NCBI GenBank assembly: GCA_033725935.1
Contig: MU867106.1
Span: forward strand, 245,868 to 309,867
DNA from: Cladorrhinum sp. PSN259
Taxonomy: Eukaryota; Ascomycota; Sordariomycetes; Sordariales; Podosporaceae
Direction: 5' to 3'
DNA: 64,000 bases
The notes under the pieces are model-generated. The model saw only the letters and a program-made list of their open reading frames with translations, made no database searches and was not told where the DNA came from. The position numbers and the translations under genes are program-made. Shown piece after piece: positions 20,341 through 30,639 of the stretch (position 1 is the stretch's first letter; every line of letters begins with the position of its first letter).

Positions 20341-20707
20341 GTTTTGAGTTTTGAATTTTCAGAATAGAGATGGTCAGTTTTTTTAGAGATGAAAAGTTCG
20401 AGTTTGATGCATTGGATGAGCTATGAGATCGAATGGCAGGCACAATCAAGGTCAGCTCCCCCATTTGATGGTACCTTAGGCACCCTCGCACCCAACCTGC
20501 AGGTGGGGTCACTGGGGTGACCATAGGCAAGTGGAGAGAATTTGGCACACTGTGCTAGAGGCAGGAAGAACTACTGCCTTCCAGGTTCTGTTAGCTTCCT
20601 GTCTTTCCAGTCGTCCCACTTCAGCGTTGCGACTTGACTCATTTACCATCTCGATCCATCGTAATATTTTCACACCGTCCCATCTCAATTCACTCATCTG
20701 CGACACC
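20341..20707. other. intergenic region
   Basis: Short spacer between the SDR-like gene and the F-box-like gene. The downstream frame extends into it only by a GTG codon. Nothing else is seen. Confidence 0.45.
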
Positions 20708-22461
20708 ATGTCGGTGAAGACCACCAGCCCCAAAATTGCCTCACAGCTGGACCGATTACCTTTGGAGCTCATCGAACCAGTCATCTCACAGCTCTCCATC
20801 CGAGATGCCCTCTCACTCCTCCACAATGTCGACAAAGGAAGCCATCTGTGGAACGCATTCGACATCAGCCCGTCGTGGAAAGACATTTGGCCCATGATCA
20901 CCGAAAACTGGGACGATTTTCACGGCCTCGCCGCCCTGAATATCAACATTAATGGTCACATTCTCGACCTGACCGACGGCGCCCTCGACGGAACTCCAAA
21001 GTCTTTTCGCCGCAACATCGCCAAGCGACAGGCACGCTTGATAGAAGCAAATGTCGACTCTGGGAGCAGGGTCTTTCAGCGGAACTTTTTCGGCTTAGAT
21101 TTTTTCCAGTATGAAGTCCTCAAAGCATCAGAAAACCTCACCGGAATCATTAGGGAGCTTGAAGATCACGTCTTGGCCTTCGTCTGTCACGAATTCTCCC
21201 CCGACGTTATCGCTTCCATTGTCCCGTGGCTATCCAAGTGTAATCCTTCCGACACCGAGCTGCGAAGTCGCTTTTGGGAATACCTGCAAACAAGCTGTCC
21301 TTGTAACGAATACCGCCCACCTTCAAATGCCCAATACAATATCCGATGGAACCCGACATTGACGTCAAGGCACATGCCGAAGGGGCCGACCCCAAGGACT
21401 ATGACAGCAGAGAATTGGGCCATGGCCTGCGAGAAGAAGCATCCTACTCGGCCGACAGCTCACTGGAACGTTTCTCAAGCAAAGGTATTCGTGACGGCGT
21501 ATACCGAGGTGCAGAAAAAGCTGAATGCTGCCAAAGCCGACCAATTGCGCGAGCTTAGCAAGATCTACGAGCGTCATCATGCAAGGCTCAAGGAACCGCT
21601 TGCGCCACAGACACCGAGGTCGAACCACCAGCACATACCGCAGCAGTTGAGGATAACAGCCCAAGGTGTTGATAAGATTATTGATCTTTACAAATCAGCA
21701 GCTGCCTGGTGGATTAAGAGCAGAGGGAGCATCAAGACACAGGCGGGAACATGTCGGTTCCATTACCCTCATGCATGCTTGATTCCGTACGATTGGTGTC
21801 TCAGACTGTGGATGAAGGTGGTTGTAGGAGTGGAGGGCGCAGAAGATATTGATATCTCACATGCCCCGGAACATATTCTGAGGAATATTGACGTCGTCAA
21901 GAAGGGAATGAATACATACTTTATTTTTGATGGCAAGGGCAAGGAGGCGGGTGAACTGATCCAGTATGATGACAAGATTATTTTTGAAGGACACCCACGG
22001 ACTAAAATCCGTGTAACCGATGGTGAGTGATTCTTACTTTTGTTTTGTTTTGCTCAACAGTAAATTGACTGACACTTTCCATAGGGACCCCAGCATTCGC
22101 AGTTCATCAAGAGACGGCTAGGACACTCCGCAAAATGCGCTCCTTGCTTACACCCGCTAGACCTGAAGAGGTTGAATGGCTGGTTGCTTTTCTGGAGGTG
22201 ATCGAGTGGATCGAAGGAGAATATCTCGAGCTTGCCACCGAGATCAAGGCTGCGGGCGCTGACGCCGAAGACGATTTCGATATTAAGCCATGGGTGCGAC
22301 GGACAAAGAAGAAAAAGGGTCCTACTGAAAAGCAGCTTGCACAAGCTCTGGAGAAAGAAGCTCTGGAGAAAGCAGCTGAGGAGGCTCACGCGGAATGGAT
22401 GCGTAGGGAAGTGTTACCCCCCCGGCGTCCCACGAGAGGTAGACGACGGGGTGACCCCTAG
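20708..22461 (+). CDS. F-box-like protein, 3' end inside probable LTR
   Basis: CDS join(20708..22022, 22085..22461), 563 aa. The start is the ATG at 20708; the frame continues upstream only with GTG. The N-terminus LDRLPLELIEPVISQLSIRDALSLLHNV is a recognisable F-box-like helix pattern, suggesting an SCF ubiquitin-ligase adaptor. The rest has no repeat or domain I know. The 62-nt intron has GTGAGT, TTGACTGAC and CATAG. Exon 2 ends with a charged coiled-coil-like segment (KKKKGPTEKQLAQALEKEALEKAAEEAHAEW). The last 16 or so residues (LPPRRPTRGRRRGDP) fall in sequence that looks like the start of a solo LTR, so the original C-terminus may have been replaced. Confidence 0.7.
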
Positions 22462-22780
22462 CCAATTATTAGGCCAGGGATGAGAGGACTTATAAGTCTT
22501 AGGATAGCTAATTAGAAGGTGCTTAGTCTGCTTAGTGGCCAAGATACTGAGTAACTAAGTATAAGGGATATCCGGATTGCTTATCTAGTCTACTTGACGG
22601 CTATGATTATTAAATATACTGAACAAGGTATAAAGGTATTTGAGGAAATATATATAGATAGCTTCACTATAAGTAGGGGAAGTGCTGGGCACTTCCTATC
22701 CGGAGGAATCTAACTCCTTACGCACGTAATATCAAGTTTATTTATTTACAATCTACCCCTAGTAGCTCTTTATTAGAACA
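22412..22780. mobile_element. candidate solo LTR (retrotransposon remnant)
   Basis: An approximately 369-bp AT-rich, TpA-rich block with ends TGTT (22412) and AACA (22780), the inverted terminal pattern of LTRs. It contains several short palindromes and TATATATA-like sequence. No polymerase, primer-binding site or polypurine tract flanks it, so if real it is a solo LTR. I did not find a matching 5-bp target duplication (GGAAG before, ACCTG after), which weakens the call or means the boundaries are off. The base composition is unlike neighbouring coding DNA and could reflect repeat-induced point mutation. Confidence 0.4.
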
Positions 22781-23155
22781 ACCTGTTGTTGACAGTGAAC
22801 CCCTTGTCTGAAGAGCGTCCCATACATGTAACCTTCGATTATCTTGTCATCTTGCCCTGGTGTATTACCTTGCAGTCTGGTTCCATATCCGGCGCAGGTT
22901 ATAAAAGCAAGCTAACAGGGGAAGGGGGTCACGGCCAAAATTACTGGTGGTAAGAAGATATGTATTAAAGGCAAACATTTGAAGTGAATTTACCATTTGA
23001 TGAATCCGAGGTTTAGTGATGAGAAAAAGAAATGAGGGAGAAAATTCAGGTAACATACAAACTCGACACGATTTCCGATTATGCCCGATAACGCTATAAC
23101 TTAAACAAGGAAAAAAAAATTAAAAAAACTCGACACGAGCAAAATTTCTTTGTTA
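22781..23155. other. intergenic region
   Basis: AT-rich spacer between the candidate LTR and the 3' end of the FAD monooxygenase (minus strand), with an A-rich tract at about 23110-23130. No gene is seen. Confidence 0.5.
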
Positions 23156-24592
23156 TCAAGAGACAAACTGCTTCCTATACGCCTTGACGGCCTCATCGAC
23201 CATCTCGTCAACATCGTAGTGCCATATCTTGTGGAACCGCTCCGTTATTTCCCTCCCGAACTGGTCGGGGTCCTTTCCGCGCTCGTCCGCCCACTGGAAC
23301 AAGTCGGCCGCTTCGCGGGTTGCTCTGACGACCCACTGCGTCCTTTCGTACCGGACATCATTATACGCCTGAAGCGCCTTTTCGATCATCATCATCATCG
23401 TCGTGTTTGATGCTTGGTAGGCTTGTTTTGAGGGCCCGCCGGAGGAGGAGGAGGAGGAGGAGGGGGATTCAAGATCGTGCTTGACGGCCTCGAGCAGACC
23501 GGAGAGACAAAGGGCGTCTTCTACTCCCAATCCCCCGCCTGCGCCCAGGTGCGGTCCCGTTGCGTGCGCCGCGTCCCCTGCTATTGCCACTCTGCCCTTT
23601 GTGTACGTAGGAGCGGGGTGCGCGGCCATGTCGAAGAGTGCCCACTTTTCTAGCCCGTCGTCGGGTAAGAGGTTGACGATGCGACGCACGGTCGGATTCC
23701 AGGACTCAAAAGCGGCCAGAGCTTCAGATTTCGTGCCTGGGGCCGTGTGCGTCGCGTGGGGCCAGGTTTTGTTCGAGGGGGAGTCGGAAATGACGACCAG
23801 GATGTTGAGAAAGGAGTTCTGGCCGACGGGGTAGGTGATTACGTGCGCCCCCGGGCCGTTGTACATGAACCTGCGGGAGGAGAGGTGCTCCCCTATTGAT
23901 TGGGTGGCGGAGGCCATGGGGACCAGAGCGCGGAAGCAGTATTTGGAGGTGTAGCCTGGGTTTACTGCTGCTGCTACTCCTCCTGCCGGGGAGGATTTGG
24001 AAAGAATGTGCTGGCGGACTCGGGAGCGGATGCCGTCGCAGCCGATTACGAGGGAAGCGGTTGCTTCGGTGTCGTCTTTGAATTTGATGGTTATGGGTGA
24101 AATTGAACCGGGATAGCCGTCGGTGATGGTGTCGACTTCTTTGCCGAATTTGATGTGGGAGGAGGGGATCAGTTTGGCCCAGGCTTCGAGAATGTCTGAG
24201 CGGCGGGAGCCTTGGAATCCGTCTTTGCCCACGTGGAGCTTGAAGAGGAGTTTGTTGTGGTCTTCTACTTCTTTATCAGAAGGAGAGGAGACGTTGTTTT
24301 TGTTGTTGGAGAGAAGAGGGTGGCCAATAACCCATTGAAAGTAATCCTCCCCGTTTGGGTTCGCTACCTTCTTGAAGGCTGATAGACACTCAGGCGACAA
24401 AGAACCCATGGCGCGTTCTGCGTTTGGGGAGAAGCCGATTCCGGCGCCTATTTCTCGGAATGAAGGGGCGCGCTCGTAGATTGTGAAGGGGATCTTGCGC
24501 CGGAGGAGGCCGAGGGCTAGCGTTATGCCTGCTATGCCGGCGCCAATGATTGCTACATTAAGGGGCTCATCTTTGGGGATTGCAGAAGGCAT
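23156..24592 (-). CDS. FAD-dependent monooxygenase (salicylate-hydroxylase-like, group A)
   Basis: Single exon, 478 aa, ATG at 24592. It contains the three fingerprints of class A flavoprotein hydroxylases: the Rossmann dinucleotide motif GAGIAG (17-22), the DG motif CDGIRSRVR (185-193) and the GD motif GRVAIAGDAAHATGPHLGAG (333-352). It uses NAD(P)H and O2 to hydroxylate aromatic or polyketide-type substrates. Salicylate hydroxylase is the common database label, but the substrate cannot be told. Near the C-terminus is a poly-serine run (about 378-384) followed by poly-Met, both encoded by trinucleotide microsatellites (GAG/ATG runs at 23380-23465 on the plus strand). Such runs may vary between strains. 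The gene is divergent from the SDR reductase next door. Confidence 0.9.
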   Translation of the reverse strand: MPSAIPKDEPLNVAIIGAGIAGITLALGLLRRKIPFTIYERAPSFREIGAGIGFSPNAERAMGSLSPECLSAFKKVANPNGEDYFQWVIGHPLLSNNKNNVSSPSDKEVEDHNKLLFKLHVGKDGFQGSRRSDILEAWAKLIPSSHIKFGKEVDTITDGYPGSISPITIKFKDDTEATASLVIGCDGIRSRVRQHILSKSSPAGGVAAAVNPGYTSKYCFRALVPMASATQSIGEHLSSRRFMYNGPGAHVITYPVGQNSFLNILVVISDSPSNKTWPHATHTAPGTKSEALAAFESWNPTVRRIVNLLPDDGLEKWALFDMAAHPAPTYTKGRVAIAGDAAHATGPHLGAGGGLGVEDALCLSGLLEAVKHDLESPSSSSSSSGGPSKQAYQASNTTMMMMIEKALQAYNDVRYERTQWVVRATREAADLFQWADERGKDPDQFGREITERFHKIWHYDVDEMVDEAVKAYRKQFVS

Positions 24593-25046
24593 TTTGGTGG
24601 GTTTGGGTGTGTTGTTGTGCTTGTCGTTGTGTGTGTTAAAGGGGGTGAGAAGGGGTAATGGGAATGCTGAGAAGTAAAGAAGATAATACGGTTGATGGGA
24701 TCAAAGTCAAAAGATGAAGGACTTTGAAATAGAGTGGAAGGCTATCGCTGACTGCAGGGAGATATTATTTTAAGCTGCGGGATCATCATCTTGCATATTC
24801 CCCTCGGACCCCCGAAGGTAGTGGTACCGGACTTCGGCCGGACAACATGCTATATAGCGCCGGTGAGGGTCGGTATTCAACGAGTGCCGAGCCGTTTTTT
24901 GTTTATGAGTCGTAAAAGTATTTTTTTTTCCTTCTGACAATTTCAGGGGTATATATCAGGGAAGGACAAAGATGCTTAAAGTGGCCATCTTTTTTGTCAA
25001 CCTGAACTGTGACGCACAACTTAAGAGCCCGAGAAAGGTGCCGAAC
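24593..25046. promoter_or_regulatory. shared divergent promoter region (FMO / SDR)
   Basis: A 454-bp region between two divergently transcribed oxidoreductase genes. It contains CGG/CCG-rich sequence at about 24805-24875, including GGACTTCGGCCGGAC, of the kind bound by Zn2Cys6 activators. A TATATAG lies nearby, and a T-rich tract occurs at 24919-24931. The arrangement suggests coordinate expression, but no regulator gene is adjacent. Confidence 0.45.
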
Positions 25047-26208
25047 ATGACATTAATACCAGCAACCTCTCCCACGAGCAAGGGAAAGGTGCTCCTCACC
25101 GGTAAGACTTCCAACTTCAAATACCCAAAATTGGACTGCAGTACCAACATGATTCTCAGGCGGCACCGGCTTCATCGCTTCCCACATCCTCGACACCCTC
25201 CTTGACCACGGCTACGATGTAGTGACGACTGTCCGCTCCCAAGAAAAAGGCCAACGCCTTCTCCAATCAATCGACAAGCCCTTCGCTCCCCGCGTTTCTT
25301 TTGCCATCGTTCCAGAACTCGACGCGCCCTCAGCATGGGACGGAGTCCTGAAGTCCCACCAGCCAATCTACGTAATCCACACCGCATCCCCGTGCAAAAC
25401 AACAGGCTTCGTCGACCCTGAAGAAGAATGTCTCAGCCCAGCCATAAACGGCACCACGGGAATTCTCAAAGCCATCAAAGCCCACGCTCCCTTTGTCAAG
25501 AGGGTCGTCATCACTTCATCATCGGCAGCCATTTTATCACCCCCGAATCATAGGCAAGTATACGACGAGTCCTGCTGGTGCGACATCACATGGGAGCAAG
25601 GAGCCAAGAACCCGCCCGCGAGACCGGACGACAATTACAGGGCCAGCAAGAAGTTTGCCGAGCGTGCGGCGTGGGATTTTATGACCAAAGAGAGTCCGGC
25701 TTTTTCTTTGGCTACGATCTGTACTACACTTACGTTTGGGCCTCTTCAAAGATCCCTGGGAATGCCACCGAGCAGAGGACAGAAGCTCACGAGCATCAAC
25801 GACTCCAACCAGCGGTTTCTGGATATGGTCCAAGGCAAAATGAAGAATGAGATAAAACCTACCGCTCCGGTGTTCACGTTTGTTGATGTCAGGGATGTGG
25901 CGTTGGCTCACGTGAGGGCGATGGAGAACAGGGATGCTGGTGGTAAGAGGTTTTATGTTGTTGGCGGCATGTTTAGCAATGCTAAAGCGGCAGGTATTGT
26001 GAGGGATAATTTTGAGGAGGTGAAGGGCCAGCTACCCCCGGCGGATGAAACTGAAAAGTGGAAGGACGATTTCCCAGAGAGTCACTGGCGCTTTGATAAT
26101 TCAAGGAGTAAGGAGGTGCTGGGGATCAAGTATAGGGGGTTGGAGGAGAGCGTGTTGGACACGGTGAGGAGTATTTTGGAGCACGAGAACGGGGCGGCCA
26201 AGAATTGA
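25047..26208 (+). CDS. extended SDR reductase (Gre2/DFR-like)
   Basis: CDS join(25047..25101, 25160..26208), 367 aa. The long exon alone has no ATG. A short first exon (GTAAGA donor, CTCAG acceptor, 58-nt intron) supplies the N-terminus and restores the cofactor motif LLTGGTGFIASHILDTLLDHG (about 16-36). The active site is NYRASKKFAE, that is YxxxK at about 178-182. The THTASP-like element appears as IHTASPCK. This is the family of NAD(P)H-dependent methylglyoxal/aldehyde and dihydroflavonol-type reductases, which reduce carbonyls in the cytosol. The substrate is unknown. The divergent placement with the monooxygenase suggests the two may act on the same small aromatic or carbonyl compound. 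Confidence 0.86.
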
Positions 26209-27914
26209 GGGGTTTGTCGGTGTAAAAATTAGTAATTTGTCTGGATGTAATTCAGGAGCCTAAAGAAGGGGGGTGTGAGACAGAGGCTGAGATGTTGGTC
26301 TGTGGCAGATGCCCGATGGTGGCAGAGGCGTGGTCTGCGGCAAAGATCATCATAGCTTGCATCCCCGGTTTCCAGGTTTTTGGAGTTTGAAGGATTGCAT
26401 GGAAGGAATGTGATATTTTGTTATTGAACCGTGTTGGCCGTCAAGGGTATTCGGTACCGCTTTTGTCGAATTGCACTGTCGGTTCCTCTTCCGATTCCCG
26501 TGAAATCGCCAATATCTTTCACAAAAGATTTCATCAATGTTATTATCTAAAATGCCCGAGATGAACTGACATGACAGTCGGCTACACCCGATCTCGGTGT
26601 CACCCACCAAACGCCGAGAGGAGTTTGTGTTTTGTTTCACCGTCAATCATCAACGTCACTCATCAGGAAAATTTGATCTTGACGTTCCACAAGATCAAGC
26701 CCGTCAGTCTGACTAGTACCGAATGCCTTACTCATGTCATCATGCTTGGTTCCAAGATGGTGGTGTGGTGTGGTGGGGGCGTTGACTGACGCATTGACCA
26801 AGTGACCAAGTGGTGTCATGCGTTCCTTGTCAACCAGACTTGTTGTTATGTTGGCTGGCCGTGGGCGGAACGTCCGGGCGGATCTGCGTTGGCGTGGGCA
26901 CAGGTTATATACATAGCATACATTTTCAAGAACATGTGCAAACCGTGCCATCCATAGTGTTTCGTGTGGTTGAGCAACGGTTGTGCCACAGGCGGTTGGC
27001 CCATCAAAGTGGCGCGTCTAATGTGATGTTGGGTTTGGGTTGGGGTGTGTGTCAACCACCTTCCCCAGACCTCCTCAAGCAGCCTTCCATTCGGCTCGGC
27101 AATGGGTGGCTGCGGCAAAGCACACCGCGATTTTGGCCCCTAAAAACTTGGCCAGTCATCTTCAGGATTCACACAATGTGCGCGGATGGAATCTTGCCGG
27201 CATTCAGTGAACGAAAAGTTTAATCGGCAAGTTCCTGCGTTTATTTGAAAAGAAAAAACGCTCTGCCGAGAGTAGCGCCTACCGAAATTGTCACGCCAAC
27301 CGCCTAAAACCTCCTCAAAGTCAGGGATGAGGGGAAGGTCCAGCAGGGGTCTGAGGTGGGAGCGATTTGAAACGAGCCTAGCGGGGTGGGGAGGAATGTT
27401 TGCTCCTTCCCGCTCCTTCTTGGTCAAGCCACCGACTGTGACAACGGGGCCCCATCGGCATGAAAGACAGAATCGGAAAAATAAGACGGTGAGCTCACTG
27501 ACAGCCCAGCCGTTGGAAGCTTATCTCATTTGAAATTCCCCGGTATCCGCAATTGTTTCCATATTGCTTCATTGCCAGGCCGGAAATCGTCCATGTTTTC
27601 CACTTTGTTCGGATTCGGCTACACCCCGCAGTCCCCAACGGTTTCCCCAACCCTCAGACCTCTGCAGACTTCTGGTCGTCAAACCGATTGAGGATAGCAC
27701 GCAGAGCCGAGCTGCCATCACATCTCGGGGACACCAGCGGCACAGACCCCAGAGTAGCAGCGGCGCTGAACGTCTTGGACGGCGCGCACAAAAAGTCATT
27801 GCCCTCCATTCCCATTTCCACTCATATCGACTTTAGTATAGTCATGTCGTCTGTCATCACGCATCCATAAACTGCAACGCCAGGGAGTGACGCGGAAATT
27901 ACGACGTTGCAGCC
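26209..27914. other. gene-free region upstream of RhoGAP
   Basis: About 1.7 kb without a supported gene; the open frames start with GTG or are very short. A GTGGT-rich stretch occurs at about 26759-26780. The distal part is presumably the promoter and long leader of the RhoGAP-like gene, as expected for a signalling gene. Confidence 0.5.
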
Positions 27915-30016
27915 ATGGGTGACATTCTGCAGAGCGGACTGCGCGACAACCATCTGAGGAGGCAGACCGCGGCACAGGATGTCGAAGCAGGATATCAAAA
28001 CGCCACTTCACCTCCTCGCACGCCCGGCTTTCGCCCCAAATCTCAAGTTTACTTTCGAACTCTGATGCAATTCGCAGACGCCAGCGAGAGAGAATCCTGC
28101 TTCATTGACGACATCGACGCAGACTCGGACACGCAAATCACCACCACAGCAGAGGACGGCATCGGTTCCGACAGGTCCGGCGACAGAGCCGGGGTGCGTT
28201 ATCAACCAGCGGTAACTAAGATGGAAGCGATGGAGTCAACGGAACCCCCACTCGTTGACGATGCAACGCCAAGTTCTTCACAACCCCAGATGTCCTGCAG
28301 ACTATCGCGGTTTCCATTCACCCACCCATGTGATATCCCAGAGTTGATATACGATCAGGATGAGGAAGAGGATCTCGTCGCACTCAACAATGGACCCAGT
28401 CCACTACCCTCTGGCCCCGTAACCCCCAGCGTTGTAAATGACATATTCCGCCCGCTCACAGAGGTTTTCAAGGACTCACCCAACCTCCAGCTCGACCTTG
28501 GGCCCTTTTCTCCCATCGCGCCTCAGGCGGGCGACACCATGACTTCGGAACCACATATGCGCAAGATGTCGGTGAGGACCTTGGGGTCAGAGATGACGGA
28601 TAATCTGGGTATGATTCGAGAGGAAGAAGATGACGATGATCGCAATACCGATGGCGTGTCGATGCTTTCGCGCACCGAGTCCTTATTCGGCCCCACTGCA
28701 GAACAACTCGGTGTCGACCAATTCGGCAGACATGGCTCAGGGCTAAAACCGTTGGTCCCGAGCATCAGTTCGTCAGGGAGCACTGGATCCGGCGAATGGA
28801 GAATGGGGAACCAACTGGGGAACCACCGCGACAGCCGCAAGTCGGCAAGCCTCTTTTCACGCATGCGCAACAGAAACACCATTCACGAAGAACCATTGGA
28901 AAGGAGATCACTAACACCATACGAGATATCGGCACCAACACCTAGGCTAGATGACGACGACGCCCATTTCACACCCGATATGCTTCCACCACCGACAGCT
29001 TCGTCCGACAGGACGGCCACTACTCATGGAGAGACTTTCACGGCATCGAGATTTTTTGGCTTTGGACGGGTGGCATGGTTTCCCGACGCACAACAAAAGA
29101 AGAGGGAAGGAAATGTGTTTGGGGTGGATTTGAGCCAGAGCATCAAGACTGCTCCGATGAAGATTAGGATATCTCACAGGGGAAGAAGCACTTCGTACCG
29201 GACATTTCCGCTGTCTGTTTACAAGTGCTCCGAGTTTATTCGAAAGACATGTTCGTACAATTTCCTATTATGTTGCCCACGTACCAAAACTAATACCGTC
29301 CAGGTAACGCCGAATCCACAAAAGGCAATGTGTTTTCCTCTCCAGGCAATGCCTTCAACGTCTCTCAGCTCAAGGAGATGTTTAACCAGTCTCCGATGTA
29401 TGGAGAGAACTTTGAGTTCGAAGCAAGCGACTACACCGTCTACGATGCTGCGAGACTTATTATTCTTTACCTCGAGGAGCTCCCGAAACCTCTCATTTCT
29501 TCATCCGTCATCCGATCTTGGGTCCAGCTTGCCCGACAAGAAGGCGCCATCGAACCACCTGCCCCACGAGTCGAGACCGGGCTCGACTTCTGGACCGAAG
29601 CGCTCAACCGTCTTCCTACAGCGAGCCGCAACCTCACCAAGCACCTGCTCTCGCTTTTTGCCGATGTACTCATCGCAAAGGCTGGAGAGGTCACCGAGGT
29701 GGATGCTAGACATCTTGCCTCTGCTGTGTCCAGAGCTTTGTTTCATCAAGATACCGAACCGAGCGTCATGATTGGGAGGGCTACCACTGTTAACGGGAAA
29801 AGTACCGAGATGAGGAAGAAGGCGAACAAGAAGAATGCACACCCCACGTTGGCATTGGCTTTCTTGATCAAGAAAAGGGGCGAGTATGCGCATACTCTGA
29901 AGAAGGCGACCGGGATGGGAGATCCAAATCACAAAGGCGTCAAGAAGGATGCCCAATTCCTGCCTAGCACAAGGGAGATGTTGGATTGGAAGAATTCATC
30001 ATCGGTAAAAGGTTGA
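27915..30016 (+). CDS. RhoGAP-domain protein, apparent loss of arginine finger
   Basis: CDS join(27915..29250, 29304..30016), 682 aa. Residues 1-395 are disordered, acidic and Ser/Pro-rich (e.g. EEEDDDDR). The RhoGAP domain runs from about 400 to 620: VFGVDLSQSIKTAP, then KCSEFIRKT, then SDYTVYDAARLIILYLEELPKPLI, then LFADVLIAKAGEV and the ARHLASAVSRALF helix. The 53-nt intron has GTTCGT, ACTAATAC and GTCCAG. The donor is unusual, but this is the only in-frame join I found. The loop that normally reads GIFRxSG reads NVFSSPGN here, so the catalytic arginine position (about 457) is serine. It may bind Rho-type GTPases without efficient GAP activity, unless splicing differs from my model. Confidence 0.72.
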
Positions 30017-30639
30017 TATTGAGTGATACGAGGGAATTCACCCCACATGATGGAAATCACGAAAAGGAGAGGTGGAAAATTTGGCTGGAGGCTTGGCTGG
30101 AAAGTTTTGGAAACACTTACAAGATACCCCCCTTTGTTTTTTATTCTCTTTGTTTAGCGTTGGCTTTCTGCTTTCCGTTACTCATTGCACCCGCACACAC
30201 ATATTTCGGATTGGTTGGTTGGGAGAGAGATATGCATCGCGCGTGGACTGTTTATGAAGGAGTTTTTACTTTGGTACCCTCTGATGATCTGGGATTGGAT
30301 GGGGAAATTATTGCACACACACACACATATATGCATACATACGCACAAATTCTAATGTCAATTCTGTTACTCAGCTCTATTTTAACTTTACAACCGTTGT
30401 CTAAGGAAAAAGAGGTATCACGTGAGTCAGGGGGTGCTTTGACTTTTCATCTGTAGGCATCTTCCATACCAGCCGAAACCATGATCGCCTGAACCGTGTC
30501 TCAGAGTTTAGTTTTAGCCTCAAGAGTGTTGAGCTCTTCTGCCATATCTATATTTTGTGATTGTTCCTCTTGAAAGTCTTTAGTTAAATTCTCAACTGCC
30601 ACCACCTATCTATCACCTCTCTAGGCCTTTCCTCGCAAA
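30017..30639. other. intergenic with CA microsatellite
   Basis: Spacer between the RhoGAP-like and SET genes. It contains a short CACACACACA/TATATG microsatellite at about 30313-30345. Small open frames here lack any recognisable motif. Confidence 0.5.

Noticed and set aside
23156..26208. Secondary-metabolite gene cluster
   Set aside because: Only two tailoring-type oxidoreductases are present; no polyketide synthase, peptide synthetase, terpene cyclase, transporter or regulator adjoins them.
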